Shown piece by piece: positions 9,133 to 18,156 of a DNA stretch of 64,000 nucleotides. Position 1 is the stretch's first letter. Every line of letters starts with the position of its first letter. The DNA is from JAPYTY01 sp036338435. GTDB taxonomy: Bacteria; Acidobacteriota; UBA6911; RPQK01; JADFOI01. A program made the position numbers and the translations under genes. The DNA lies in NCBI GenBank assembly GCA_036338435.1, contig JAYZCG010000026.1, positions 1-64,000 on the forward strand, read 5' to 3'. Under the pieces are notes generated by a model. That model was not told the origin of the DNA. It did not search any database and saw nothing but the letters and a program-made list of their open reading frames with translations.

Positions 9133-9171
9133 CACCACATAACATTATATTAAACATAATGTTATGTAGTG
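9133..9171. terminator. AT-rich inverted repeat after the aminotransferase, possible terminator
   Basis: Two perfect 12-bp arms, 9137-9148 and 9156-9167, flank a 7-nt loop. Past one mismatch, three more pairs extend the stem (9133-9135 with 9169-9171). A short T run (9172-9176 region) follows on the plus strand. The stem is very AT-rich, which is weak for an intrinsic terminator. A dimeric regulator site for the acyl-CoA ligase downstream is an equal alternative. Confidence 0.45.
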
Positions 9172-9311
9172 ATTTTTAAAATGAATGTAGTACAGACTTG
9201 GACAAATCCCTATTGGTTGATAGATAGCAATAAGCTTATGATAGTGGAGTATTTGGCACCCTTCAAAATAAGTAGTGCAGATCTCTGTAAAAAAATATTG
9301 GGAGTGTTGCT

Positions 9312-10967
9312 ATGGACAAAATTTGGTTGAGATCCTATGACGAGCAGGTGCCTGACACGGTAGAATATTCAGATCACACACTCTATCAGTCGTTCCAAGC
9401 GGCAGTTGAAGAACGTCCTAATGGGGTTGCCACGATTTTTGTAGGTGCAAAAATACGGTACCAGGAGTTGGGTCGTCTAGTTGATCGTTTTGCCAATGTG
9501 TTGGCAAGTCTTGGAGTACAACAAGGAGACCGTGTTGCCTTGATACTCCCAAATATTCCTGCTTTTCCTATTGCACATTTCGCTACTATGAAGCTTGGGG
9601 CAATTTTGGTGCCCACCAATCCGCTTTATGTGGAGAGGGAACTTGAGTATCAGCTTAATGATGCAGGAGTAGAAACTGTGGTCATCCTGGAGCAGCTCTA
9701 TTCCCGACTAAAACAGGTGAGGAACCGAACTTCTGTTAAAAGGGTTGTCCTTATGAGGGTTCAAGACTTTCTTCCCAGGGTAGTCGGACTGTTATTTAGC
9801 TTAAAGAATCGATCTTCAGCTGACTATGCTAAAGAAAAGGACAACGATGTATATGAGTATCGTTTCCTAATGCGAAATTCCTTGCCTTCAGTTTCTGCTG
9901 CAGAGGTTAGTCCAGATAGTACTGCAATTCTTCTTTACACCGGGGGAACCACTGGTATATCCAAGGGGGCTATATTAACTCACCGCAATCTGTCAGTGAA
10001 CGTTCGACAAACACGTAGCTGGCTTTGGAGCATCGAAGAGGGTGAGGAGGTTTTTTTATGTGTTCTTCCATTTTTCCATAGCTATGGAATGACTACTGGG
10101 CTACATCTGTCCATACTAACCCAGTCAACAATGCTATTGGCGCCCCGTTTTGAGCTAGCAAATGTTGTGAAACAGATCAAGAAATACAGTCCCACCATCT
10201 TCTGTGCGGTTCCCTCCATGTACAATGCCATCAACCATTATCCCGATATTTCCAAATCAGATGTGTCATCTATCCGGCTTTGCATTAGTGGTGGAGCAGC
10301 CTTGCTGGCCACGGTACAGGAAAAATTTGAGTCTCTTACTGGAGGCAAGCTAGTTGAAGGGTATGGGCTTTCAGAAACTTCTCCGGTAGCCCTTGTTAAT
10401 CCGACTCACGGGCATCGTAAAAGTGGCACTATTGGTGTGCCTGTACCCGACACCGAAGCGCGCATTGTCGACCCGGAGAGAGGGGATCCTCTCCCTCCTC
10501 AGGAGGTCGGAGAATTAGCTATCCGGGGCCCACAAGTTATGTGCGGATATTGGAACATGCCGGAGGAAACAGAGCGGGTGTTACGTCAAGGATGGCTTCA
10601 CACAGGAGATATGGCAGTGATGGATGGAGAGGGATTTTTTACCATTGTGGATCGTAAGAAGGATCTTATTATTAGCGCCGGCATGAATGTTTATCCCAGG
10701 GAAGTTGAGGAGGTGCTACACCAGCACCCCAAGATTGTCGAAGCTGCGGTGTTGGGTATCTCCAGTCCCATCCGAGGAGAGATTGTCAAAGCCTTCATTG
10801 TAGTAGAGGAGGGGGAAGAGATTAAAAAGCAGGAAATTGCCCAATTTTGTAGAGACAAGTTGGCTAGGTACAAGATTCCAAAAGAAATTCAGGTCATTAA
10901 TGAATTACCAAAAAGCGCCATGGGCAAGGTGCTTAAACGGATTCTCAAGGATGAGTCGTCAAAATAG
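9312..10967 (+). CDS. fadD: Long-chain fatty acid--CoA ligase (AMP-forming)
   Basis: ANL-superfamily enzyme activating fatty acids to acyl-CoA through an acyl-adenylate, 551 aa. The adenylation P-loop YTGGTTGISKG is at residues 209-219. Further motifs are GYGLSETSPV near 350, HTGDMAVMDGEGF near 434 and DRKKDLIISAGMNVYP near 448. The C-terminal catalytic lysine is in PKSAMGKVLKR. Length and motifs fit FadD-type ligases, although close relatives use other acyl acids. It is alone on its strand, with 215 bp of AT-rich DNA upstream. GGGAG precedes the ATG. Confidence 0.87.
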   Translation: MDKIWLRSYDEQVPDTVEYSDHTLYQSFQAAVEERPNGVATIFVGAKIRYQELGRLVDRFANVLASLGVQQGDRVALILPNIPAFPIAHFATMKLGAILVPTNPLYVERELEYQLNDAGVETVVILEQLYSRLKQVRNRTSVKRVVLMRVQDFLPRVVGLLFSLKNRSSADYAKEKDNDVYEYRFLMRNSLPSVSAAEVSPDSTAILLYTGGTTGISKGAILTHRNLSVNVRQTRSWLWSIEEGEEVFLCVLPFFHSYGMTTGLHLSILTQSTMLLAPRFELANVVKQIKKYSPTIFCAVPSMYNAINHYPDISKSDVSSIRLCISGGAALLATVQEKFESLTGGKLVEGYGLSETSPVALVNPTHGHRKSGTIGVPVPDTEARIVDPERGDPLPPQEVGELAIRGPQVMCGYWNMPEETERVLRQGWLHTGDMAVMDGEGFFTIVDRKKDLIISAGMNVYPREVEEVLHQHPKIVEAAVLGISSPIRGEIVKAFIVVEEGEEIKKQEIAQFCRDKLARYKIPKEIQVINELPKSAMGKVLKRILKDESSK

Positions 10968-11188
10968 GGATTACTTGCTGGAGCCGGTTCCCGCCAAATC
11001 ATCTGGGCTTGGGTCAATCTGTACCGGGCCGAGATTGGGAGTATTACAATTGCCGTAGTTGCGTGGATCGGGGGCAGTCACAATCTAGCGGTGGGTATAA
11101 TCCAGACTGATAGTTCTTTCTCGGAGCATCTTCTCATCTACAAAATCAATTACCGGATCTAAATAGTTTAAGGAATGAATGACTAAAA

Positions 11189-14083
11189 CTATCGTGCCAG
11201 ATATTGTGCCAAGATTTCTGCTAGGTGCTTAGCCTCTCGACCCGTAAAGTGCTGGATCTGTGAGCGACAGCTAAATCCCGAAGCCACCACTTCGACCTGC
11301 TCCGGAGCCTCCCTTATTGCAGGAAAAAGGCGGTCTTCTCCAATTTGCTCTGATATGTCGTAGTGTTTTTTTTCATAACCAAAGGATCCCGCCATACCAC
11401 AGCAGCCGGAATCAATTTCCTGTAGTTCGACTTGGTCGAAATAGTTCAAAGCATTTATAGAATGGTTAGTGCCCATCAGAGCTTTTTGTTGACAATGCCC
11501 GTGGAAGAGAATTTTGGTGGGTCCCCCTTCTAGTTTTTTTGTTATGCGAGGGCTGACCTCATCCTGAACCAAGAATTCTTCTAGGCTAAAAATATATTTT
11601 TCCACCGATTGGAAGACAGATTCATGATCTAACAAATCAGGGTAGTCATCACGTATCGTGGCCCAGCAACTGGGCTCTAACACAATGATGGGGATCTGCT
11701 GATCTGCATATTTCTGAAGTTTTTGGGTCAGTATGTGAGCATTTTTTTTGACTGATTCAAGCTGTCCCGATGAGATCATCGGTCGCCCACAACAGCCGAC
11801 GTCTGCTAAAACAACTCGGTAGCCCAAGCGGTCTAGCAACTGCACAGCAGCGATACCAACTGCGGGTTCATAGAAATTTGTAAAGGTGTCTACGAAAAGC
11901 GCTACTTGTGGCTGATCTTTATTTTGTTGGGTACTATTAAAATTCTTCCCCCACCAGGCAACAAAGGTTTGACGGGCAATGGGGGGCAATGTCCGTCTTT
12001 GGTCAATGCCAAATAATTTGTCCATGAGCCATTGGGAAATGGAGTGGTTCATAACCCAGTTAAAGATTGTCGGGGAGTGGCTAGCCCATTGAGCTGTTTG
12101 TCGCATTGTAGCAATTAAGCGTTTTCCTAGTGGCAATCCATGGTGCTGGTAATAGTGTGCTAGGAATTCGGTTTTAAGCCGTGCCATATCTACTCCTGAG
12201 GGGCACTCTGATTTGCAGGCTTTGCATTCCAGACATAGGTCTAAAACTTCATATAACCGTTGATTGGTTAATCCATCAGGTCCCAGTTTTCCTGAAATTG
12301 CCATACGTAGTGCATTAGCTCGCCCCCGTGTAGAATGTTCTTCATCACGTGTGGCGATGTAGGAAGGGCACATGGTACCCGAGAGCGTCTTGCGACAGTG
12401 ACCTACTCCGGTACATAATTCAATAGCCCTGTCGAAGCCCCGTTCCTGGCGGAACTGAAAGTGAGTTGTTGGGAAATTAGTTTCGTAGTCGGGGTGAATC
12501 CGCAGATTTTCGGTAATATCCTGTGCATCAATGATTTTCCCAGGATTCATAATATTCGCTGGATCAAATATCTGTTTGACCTCGCGGAATGCTTGGTAGA
12601 GTTGCTCTCCGAAAAATTCTCGATTTTTATAGCTGCGGACCAAACCATCACCGTGTTCTCCACTCCAAGATCCCCCATACTCACAAACCATTTCAAAGGA
12701 CTTAGCAGAAATTTTCCTCAGAATGTCGAGATCTTCCTTTTGCTTGAGGTTTAAGATGGGGCGAATGTGAATAACGCCAGCACTAGCGTGGGCATAAAGG
12801 GCAACGGGCCGATTGTATTGGTTACAGAAATCCAGGAGAGAACTGATGTATTCACTCAAGTGTTCAACCGGGATACAGGCATCTTCGATGAAGGGAAGCG
12901 GTTTCGCATCTCCCTTCATGCCTAGGAGAATACCCAAAGAGTGCTTGCGCACATCCCACACCGTTTGTTTGGCTTGTTCATTAGTAGCGTCGTAGCAAGT
13001 ATAGAAACCTGCCTGATCATTTAAGCAGGCTTTCATGGCCTCCCATTGGGCATTCGTTTCCTCTTCTATTTCTCCACTAAACTCAACCCAGAGAATAGCT
13101 TCAGGGTCTCCTTGAATAAATTGGGCACACAAGGGGGCTACGGCTGGTTGGGAGCGTGCCAGTTCCAATCCATAATGATCTAGGATCTCAATTGCAGAGG
13201 GATTGTAATCTAAGATCACAGGGACAGCATCAATTGCCTTGATCAGATCATCAAAATGAATCACTGATACTGCAGTGTGACGAGGTATGGGCTCTAAGTT
13301 AAGTTTTACTGAGGTCACGAAGGCCAAAGTGCCCTCTGAACCCACAATGAGCTTAGTCAAATTAAACCCATCGTCCGCGATCAAGTAATCCAAATTGTAT
13401 CCGCCGACACGTCGCATGACTCGAGGAAAACGGCTGATGATTTCCTCAGAATTATCCTTCACAACTTGACAAAGGTTTCGGTAGAGTTCTCCTTCCCGAT
13501 CTTTCTGAGAACACTTTTGCTGTAGCGATTCATGGTCCAAGTTTTTTAGCAACAACTCCTCTCCTGTGGATAAAACAACAGAGGCTTCCAGAGCCTGGTC
13601 GACTGTCTTTCCATAGCGGATGGAACGAACACCTGCTGAGTTATTGCCAATCATTCCACCTATATTGGCGCGGCTACTAGTGGCAGGGTCGGGAGGAAAA
13701 TGGAGGTTATGGATTTTGAGGTGTTCATTCAGATTATCCAGTACAATACCCGGTTCAACCCGGACCCAACGTTCTTCGGCGTTAACCTCAAGAACACTCG
13801 TTAGATATTTTGAGCAGTCTACCACTAGCCCTGCTAGGACAGTTTGGCCAGCTAGGCTGGTACCTCCTCCTCTTGGTAGTAGAGGGACCCCGTGTTTATT
13901 GGCAATCTGGACAATTTTGTGGATTTCATTGCGCGTCTTGGGCAAGACAATGCCTAGGGGATTGATCTGATAAAGACTGGCATCGGTGCTGTAGATATGC
14001 CGGGACATCTCGTCAAATAGCACATCGCCTTCAATGGACTGATTTAACTCTGTTTCAAGGCTTGCCAGTACTGTCTTGTTCAT
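11189..14083 (-). CDS. FAD-linked oxidase with 4Fe-4S and CCG domains (D-lactate/2-hydroxyacid dehydrogenase-like, YdiJ type)
   Basis: A large flavin and iron-sulfur oxidoreductase, 964 aa from ATG 14083. A GTG at 14128 would add 15 residues. Order of parts: FAD-binding type 4 domain with PLLPRGGGTSLAGQ, FAD-linked oxidase C-terminal domain ending near NIMNPGKI, a ferredoxin-like segment with CLECKACKSECPSGVD, and two heterodisulfide-type CCG motifs (DVGCCGRPM and DSGCCGMAGSFG). This layout matches YdiJ/Dld-II-like enzymes that oxidise D-2-hydroxy acids and pass electrons to the respiratory chain. It is divergent from the DUF819 gene, only 48 bp away, so both may share a control region. Confidence 0.85.
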   Translation of the reverse strand: MNKTVLASLETELNQSIEGDVLFDEMSRHIYSTDASLYQINPLGIVLPKTRNEIHKIVQIANKHGVPLLPRGGGTSLAGQTVLAGLVVDCSKYLTSVLEVNAEERWVRVEPGIVLDNLNEHLKIHNLHFPPDPATSSRANIGGMIGNNSAGVRSIRYGKTVDQALEASVVLSTGEELLLKNLDHESLQQKCSQKDREGELYRNLCQVVKDNSEEIISRFPRVMRRVGGYNLDYLIADDGFNLTKLIVGSEGTLAFVTSVKLNLEPIPRHTAVSVIHFDDLIKAIDAVPVILDYNPSAIEILDHYGLELARSQPAVAPLCAQFIQGDPEAILWVEFSGEIEEETNAQWEAMKACLNDQAGFYTCYDATNEQAKQTVWDVRKHSLGILLGMKGDAKPLPFIEDACIPVEHLSEYISSLLDFCNQYNRPVALYAHASAGVIHIRPILNLKQKEDLDILRKISAKSFEMVCEYGGSWSGEHGDGLVRSYKNREFFGEQLYQAFREVKQIFDPANIMNPGKIIDAQDITENLRIHPDYETNFPTTHFQFRQERGFDRAIELCTGVGHCRKTLSGTMCPSYIATRDEEHSTRGRANALRMAISGKLGPDGLTNQRLYEVLDLCLECKACKSECPSGVDMARLKTEFLAHYYQHHGLPLGKRLIATMRQTAQWASHSPTIFNWVMNHSISQWLMDKLFGIDQRRTLPPIARQTFVAWWGKNFNSTQQNKDQPQVALFVDTFTNFYEPAVGIAAVQLLDRLGYRVVLADVGCCGRPMISSGQLESVKKNAHILTQKLQKYADQQIPIIVLEPSCWATIRDDYPDLLDHESVFQSVEKYIFSLEEFLVQDEVSPRITKKLEGGPTKILFHGHCQQKALMGTNHSINALNYFDQVELQEIDSGCCGMAGSFGYEKKHYDISEQIGEDRLFPAIREAPEQVEVVASGFSCRSQIQHFTGREAKHLAEILAQYLAR

Positions 14084-14131
14084 AATTGTCGCTATGCTAC
14101 TGTAACATGAGACTTCACAGGCACGCACGAG

Positions 14132-15340
14132 ATGATAGTTCTAAAAGAGCCGATGGCCATCTTTACATTTTGTGTGTTCGTCTGCGGGACGGTTTTTTGG
14201 GTCTCCAGTCAAACGTGGGCAAAGAGCTTTTTTAGCATAGTACCCTCTATTGCACTAGTTTATTACCTTCCAGCCCTGGCCAGCACGATAGGTTTTATTC
14301 CTTCTAATTCAGTTGCATATGACTGGATGCGAGATTATCTATTGCCCTTCAGTTTGTTCATTCTAATGGTAACAACGGATATCCCGGCCATCTTTCGAAT
14401 TGGCACGAGGGCTATAGGAATAATGCTCCTAGGCACAGCCGGTGTGGTTTTTGGAGGACCTGTGGCACTGTGGTTGTTTGCTCCGTGGTTACCGCCAGAT
14501 GCCTGGAAAGGGTTAGCTGCCTTGTCAGGAAGTTGGATTGGTGGAGGAGGCAATTTTGCCGCTATCAAGGAGGCAGTTGGAGCACCCGATAGCATCATCG
14601 GCCCCATTATTGTTGTGGACACAGTCGTTGCGTACACGTGGATGGGAATTCTTCTGTTTCTAGCTAATTACCATACTATTATTGATCGTTGGAATCATGC
14701 ACGGGTAGAAGATTTGGAGGAACTCAATCAAAATTTAAAAACATTTCAGAAGACCCATGTACGTCCTATCCAATTATCAGATGTCCTGATAGTTTTAGCG
14801 GTTGGATTTGGAGGTGCCGTCTTTTGCCAGTACTTAGCGAAACTAATATATGAGGCTGTTCAACCAGGGTTGATGGAAATGGCACCGAGTGCGGCCTCTA
14901 TTTTTTCCCCGTTCACTTGTTTGGTGCTTTTGATTTCAACATTTGGTATGGGCCTCTCATTCACCTCGCTGCGCAAAATAGAGATGGCTGGAGCCTCAAG
15001 GCTGGGTTATGCCGCGCTTTATTTATTTTTGACATCGATTGGAGCAAAAGCAGATGTGACAGGCATTCTGGAAGCACCGGTACTGTTACTAGTCGGAATC
15101 GTCTGGATTTCTTTCCATATAATTCTTTTGTTGGTTGGAGCTCGATTGCTAAGAGTTCCTTTTTTTCTTGTTGCTGTGGGATCTCAGGCTAACATTGCAG
15201 GGGCCGCGAGTGCTCCAATTGTGGCGGCAGCCTACTATGAGGCCATGGCCCCGGTCGGTCTTTTGATGGGAGTGTTGGGTTATTTGGTTGGAAACTACGC
15301 AGGCCTGTTCTGCGCCCTACTGCTTAGATTGGTTGCCTGA
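14132..15340 (+). CDS. DUF819 family membrane protein (YjcL-like)
   Basis: An integral membrane protein of 402 aa with about ten hydrophobic segments. Segments such as GLAALSGSWIGGGGNFAAIKEA near residue 130 and GSQANIAGAASAPIVAAAYYEA near 350 resemble the twin pore-like repeats of the DUF819 family. The function of DUF819 proteins is not established; a transporter role is likely from topology. Its divergent partner is the FAD/Fe-S oxidase, so it could move that enzyme's hydroxy-acid substrate. That link is inference from position only. Confidence 0.75.
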   Translation: MIVLKEPMAIFTFCVFVCGTVFWVSSQTWAKSFFSIVPSIALVYYLPALASTIGFIPSNSVAYDWMRDYLLPFSLFILMVTTDIPAIFRIGTRAIGIMLLGTAGVVFGGPVALWLFAPWLPPDAWKGLAALSGSWIGGGGNFAAIKEAVGAPDSIIGPIIVVDTVVAYTWMGILLFLANYHTIIDRWNHARVEDLEELNQNLKTFQKTHVRPIQLSDVLIVLAVGFGGAVFCQYLAKLIYEAVQPGLMEMAPSAASIFSPFTCLVLLISTFGMGLSFTSLRKIEMAGASRLGYAALYLFLTSIGAKADVTGILEAPVLLLVGIVWISFHIILLLVGARLLRVPFFLVAVGSQANIAGAASAPIVAAAYYEAMAPVGLLMGVLGYLVGNYAGLFCALLLRLVA

Positions 15341-15381
15341 GTTCTTCTGCACCAGATCTCAATGGGGAATACATACAAAGA

Positions 15382-16455
15382 TCAGTCTGATCTGGGCATG
15401 TCCTTGATATATAGATCCCGTTTAGGAAATGGAATCTCGATATTGGCTTTGGCAAGAGCCTTGTAAATTTGTGTATTGACGTGATCTTGAATTTTGCCCC
15501 GGGTCTCGGGATCCTCTATCCAATATAAAAGCTCAAAGAGCAGGGCAGAATCACCGAACTCTCGAAATCGAACCCGGGGTTCTGGAAGCTGAGCAAGATA
15601 CCCTTCTTTTATGCTAGCGGTGGCGACATCAGATAAGACTTCTCGGACTTGGTCTACATTAGATCCGTAGGCGACTCCGATGGGAACTCGATTACGATAT
15701 TTAACATAGGGGCCACCACTTTCGTTGATTATCTTGGAACTGGCAATTGTGGAGTTGGGAATGGTGACTTCAATATCATCACGAGTGAGTATGCGTGTAC
15801 TACGAATCCCGATCATGTTCACTTGACCCCGTTCTCCCCCATCCAGAATGATGAAATCACCAATTTTGTAAGGAGCATCTGCCAGGATAAACACTCCAGC
15901 AAAGAAGTTTGCTAGAGTGTCTTTGGCAGCAAATCCTACGGCGATGCCTACAATACCAGCTGATGCTAACCATGCTGTAATGTTCACTCCCCAGGCAACC
16001 AACACAAAGTAGCAGGCTCCGCCGAAGATAAAAAGCTTGGCGACAATTTCAAAAAGAGGCTGCGTATCTGGTTGGAAGGCTTGGAAACGTTCCGGATGTT
16101 GCGTCATCCAACCTAGGATTAGGAGACTCAGTCGGATTCCCAAAATTAACCAGAGCAAGACTATGAGAGTCTTAATAATACCAAAGACCATAAAGTCAAA
16201 TGGTGAGGGAAGATTGATTAGTGTGGTTGCTATAGAAAAGCCCACTAAAAAGACGGAATAACGAGTTGGCTTGTGTAGCATTTCAAGAGCTTGGTCATCG
16301 ATTTCACTGCTCGTTTTTTGAGTCAGACGGGTCAGTCCCCGGGTGAGAAACCAGTCTGCAACTCTGGCTAACACTAAGGAGACGAGAACAACAAGCAATG
16401 CTTGTATATAGGACTGCTCCAGAAGTTTCGATAGAATCTGTGTGATTTCATCCAT
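15382..16455 (-). CDS. mscS: MscS family mechanosensitive ion channel
   Basis: Small-conductance mechanosensitive channel, 357 aa from ATG 16455 (an in-frame TTG lies at 16473). GAGG upstream supports the ATG. Four hydrophobic helices precede the pore helix WLASAGIVGIAVGFAAKDTLANFFAGVFI, whose Gly/Ala packing is typical of TM3. The beta domain follows with GDFIILDGGERGQVNMIGIRSTRI, then the alpha/beta C-terminal domain. It releases osmolytes on membrane tension. It converges on the DUF819 gene with a 41-bp spacer. Confidence 0.92.
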   Translation of the reverse strand: MDEITQILSKLLEQSYIQALLVVLVSLVLARVADWFLTRGLTRLTQKTSSEIDDQALEMLHKPTRYSVFLVGFSIATTLINLPSPFDFMVFGIIKTLIVLLWLILGIRLSLLILGWMTQHPERFQAFQPDTQPLFEIVAKLFIFGGACYFVLVAWGVNITAWLASAGIVGIAVGFAAKDTLANFFAGVFILADAPYKIGDFIILDGGERGQVNMIGIRSTRILTRDDIEVTIPNSTIASSKIINESGGPYVKYRNRVPIGVAYGSNVDQVREVLSDVATASIKEGYLAQLPEPRVRFREFGDSALLFELLYWIEDPETRGKIQDHVNTQIYKALAKANIEIPFPKRDLYIKDMPRSD

Positions 16456-16666
16456 TATTAAATCTACCCTCAACCGGGATGGCGACCATTACTTATCGAG
16501 TGTAAGGCCGAACGACTGGTATTTTCAAATCTATATTATAGCTTTTTAATAGTTTAGTACTGTAGTTTCACCGTGGATGCATTCATTGGTCAATAGATTT
16601 TCTGCACTTGTGAAATATTTGGTATCCTTAATCTTCTTCTTAACGGCAAGATGAAAGGTAGCATGT

Positions 16667-17596
16667 ATGGCACATAGAGTAATTATCTTGGGTTCTGGTT
16701 GTGCGGGTTCAACTGCAGCGATTTATACAGCTCGAGCAGATCTTCATCCTCTAGTTTTCGAAGGGCATGAACCAGGAGGACAACTGTCTATGACAACGGA
16801 CGTTGGAAACTATCCTGGTTTTCCCGAGGGAATTCAGGGCCCTGATCTGGTTGACCGTATGAAGCAACAGGCAGAGCGATTTGGAGCGCAATACAGCATG
16901 GAAGTGGTCGAGCATGTCGATGTAAGTAGGCGCCCGTTCGATGTAACTACAAATCAAAATAACTATGACGCTGAGAGTTTGATCATTGCTTCTGGGGCTT
17001 CAGCTAGGTTGTTGGGATTGCCGTCAGAGAGGGAATTGATTGGACATGGAGTTTCGACTTGTGCGACCTGTGACGGGTACTTCTTTCGTGACCAAGAAAT
17101 CGTTGTTGTCGGTGGTGGCGATACGTCCATGGAAGAAGCAATATTTCTTACCAAATTTGCAAAAAAAGTTGTTGTGATTCATCGACGGAATGAACTTCGA
17201 GCATCCAAGATTATGGCAGGACGTGCACTAAACCATCCTAAAATTGAGTTTGTCTGGAATTCGGTGGTTACTGAGATACTTGATCCCAAAGAGAAAAAGG
17301 TTGAAGCGGTCAGGCTCAAGAATATAGAAACTGATCAGGAGAAAACTCTTTCTGTAACGGGAGTGTTTATTGCCATTGGGCATGAGCCTAATACTAAGCC
17401 TTTTGCAGGACAACTCGATATGAATGATCAGGGATATCTGATAGTTCAGGATGGTTCTAAAACTAGCGTGGAGGGTATTTTCGCAGCTGGAGATGTCCAT
17501 GACCACACGTATAGGCAGGCTATAACGGCTGCAGGAGCAGGGTGCAAAGCTGCCATAGATGCAGAAAAATTTCTCGAAGAGCAGGAAGCAGAGTAG
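16667..17596 (+). CDS. trxB: Thioredoxin reductase
   Basis: NADPH-dependent flavoenzyme that reduces thioredoxin, 309 aa. The FAD dinucleotide fold is at residues 9-18 (GSGCAGSTAA), the redox pair is C132/C135 in CATCDG, the NADPH fold is VVVGGGDTSMEEA near 146, and the second FAD motif is GIFAAGDVHD near 275. One detail differs from E. coli: Cys replaces Pro in the usual GSGPAG. AAAGG lies before ATG 16667. The next gene follows after 30 bp in the same direction. Confidence 0.95.
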   Translation: MAHRVIILGSGCAGSTAAIYTARADLHPLVFEGHEPGGQLSMTTDVGNYPGFPEGIQGPDLVDRMKQQAERFGAQYSMEVVEHVDVSRRPFDVTTNQNNYDAESLIIASGASARLLGLPSERELIGHGVSTCATCDGYFFRDQEIVVVGGGDTSMEEAIFLTKFAKKVVVIHRRNELRASKIMAGRALNHPKIEFVWNSVVTEILDPKEKKVEAVRLKNIETDQEKTLSVTGVFIAIGHEPNTKPFAGQLDMNDQGYLIVQDGSKTSVEGIFAAGDVHDHTYRQAITAAGAGCKAAIDAEKFLEEQEAE

Positions 17597-17626
17597 TCTA
17601 AATTTGGCCTGATCCTATTTTTCATA

Positions 17627-18151
17627 ATGATTCGACGATGTCAGGATGTTGAATTTGGGACTGTGTGGGCCATCATTAATGATTCTGCTCAAGCCTACAA
17701 AGGTGTCATACCCGAGGATTGTTGGACGGATCCGTATATGTCTCAAGACAAGCTTCAGGACGAAATTTCACAGGGTGTCCAGTTCTGGGGCTATGAGGAA
17801 GCTAATAAATTAGTGGCAGTGATGGGGACCCAGTCTCTGCAGGGAATTACTTTAATTCGCCACGCCTATGTGAGTACTGCCAGGCGTAATTGTGGAATTG
17901 GTGGGCAGATGCTTGCTTTTCTTCAAGGCACTATTGATCAGCCGCTTCTGATTGGAACATGGGCTGATGCGGTGTGGGCCATTGACTTTTATAAAAAGTA
18001 TGGATTTCAACAGGTATCTAAACAAGAGAAAAATAGATTGCTGAAACAGTATTGGACAATAAGCGATCGTCAGATTGAGACCTCTGTTGTGCTGGCTGAT
18101 AAGAAGTGGCGGAACTCTGCCCCAGTTAAGAGATCTCAAGCAGGGGCGTAG
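17627..18151 (+). CDS. GNAT family N-acetyltransferase
   Basis: Predicted acyl-CoA-dependent acetyltransferase of 174 aa. The N-terminal strand and helix MIRRCQDVEFGTVWAII, the central GYEEANKLVAVMG strands, and the acetyl-CoA-binding motif A near residue 86 (STARRNCGIGGQML, close to the R/Q-x-x-G-x-G/A consensus) are all present. The acceptor is unknown; small molecules and protein termini are both possible. It is probably co-transcribed with trxB. Its stop lies 5 bp from the stop of the convergent DUF5916 gene. Confidence 0.8.
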   Translation: MIRRCQDVEFGTVWAIINDSAQAYKGVIPEDCWTDPYMSQDKLQDEISQGVQFWGYEEANKLVAVMGTQSLQGITLIRHAYVSTARRNCGIGGQMLAFLQGTIDQPLLIGTWADAVWAIDFYKKYGFQQVSKQEKNRLLKQYWTISDRQIETSVVLADKKWRNSAPVKRSQAGA

Positions 18152-18156
18152 GTGTT

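Noticed and set aside
15379..15393. Palindrome AGATCAG-T-CTGATCT at the mscS stop codon
   Set aside because: Short arms with a minimal loop and no T run; overlaps coding sequence and is likely chance.
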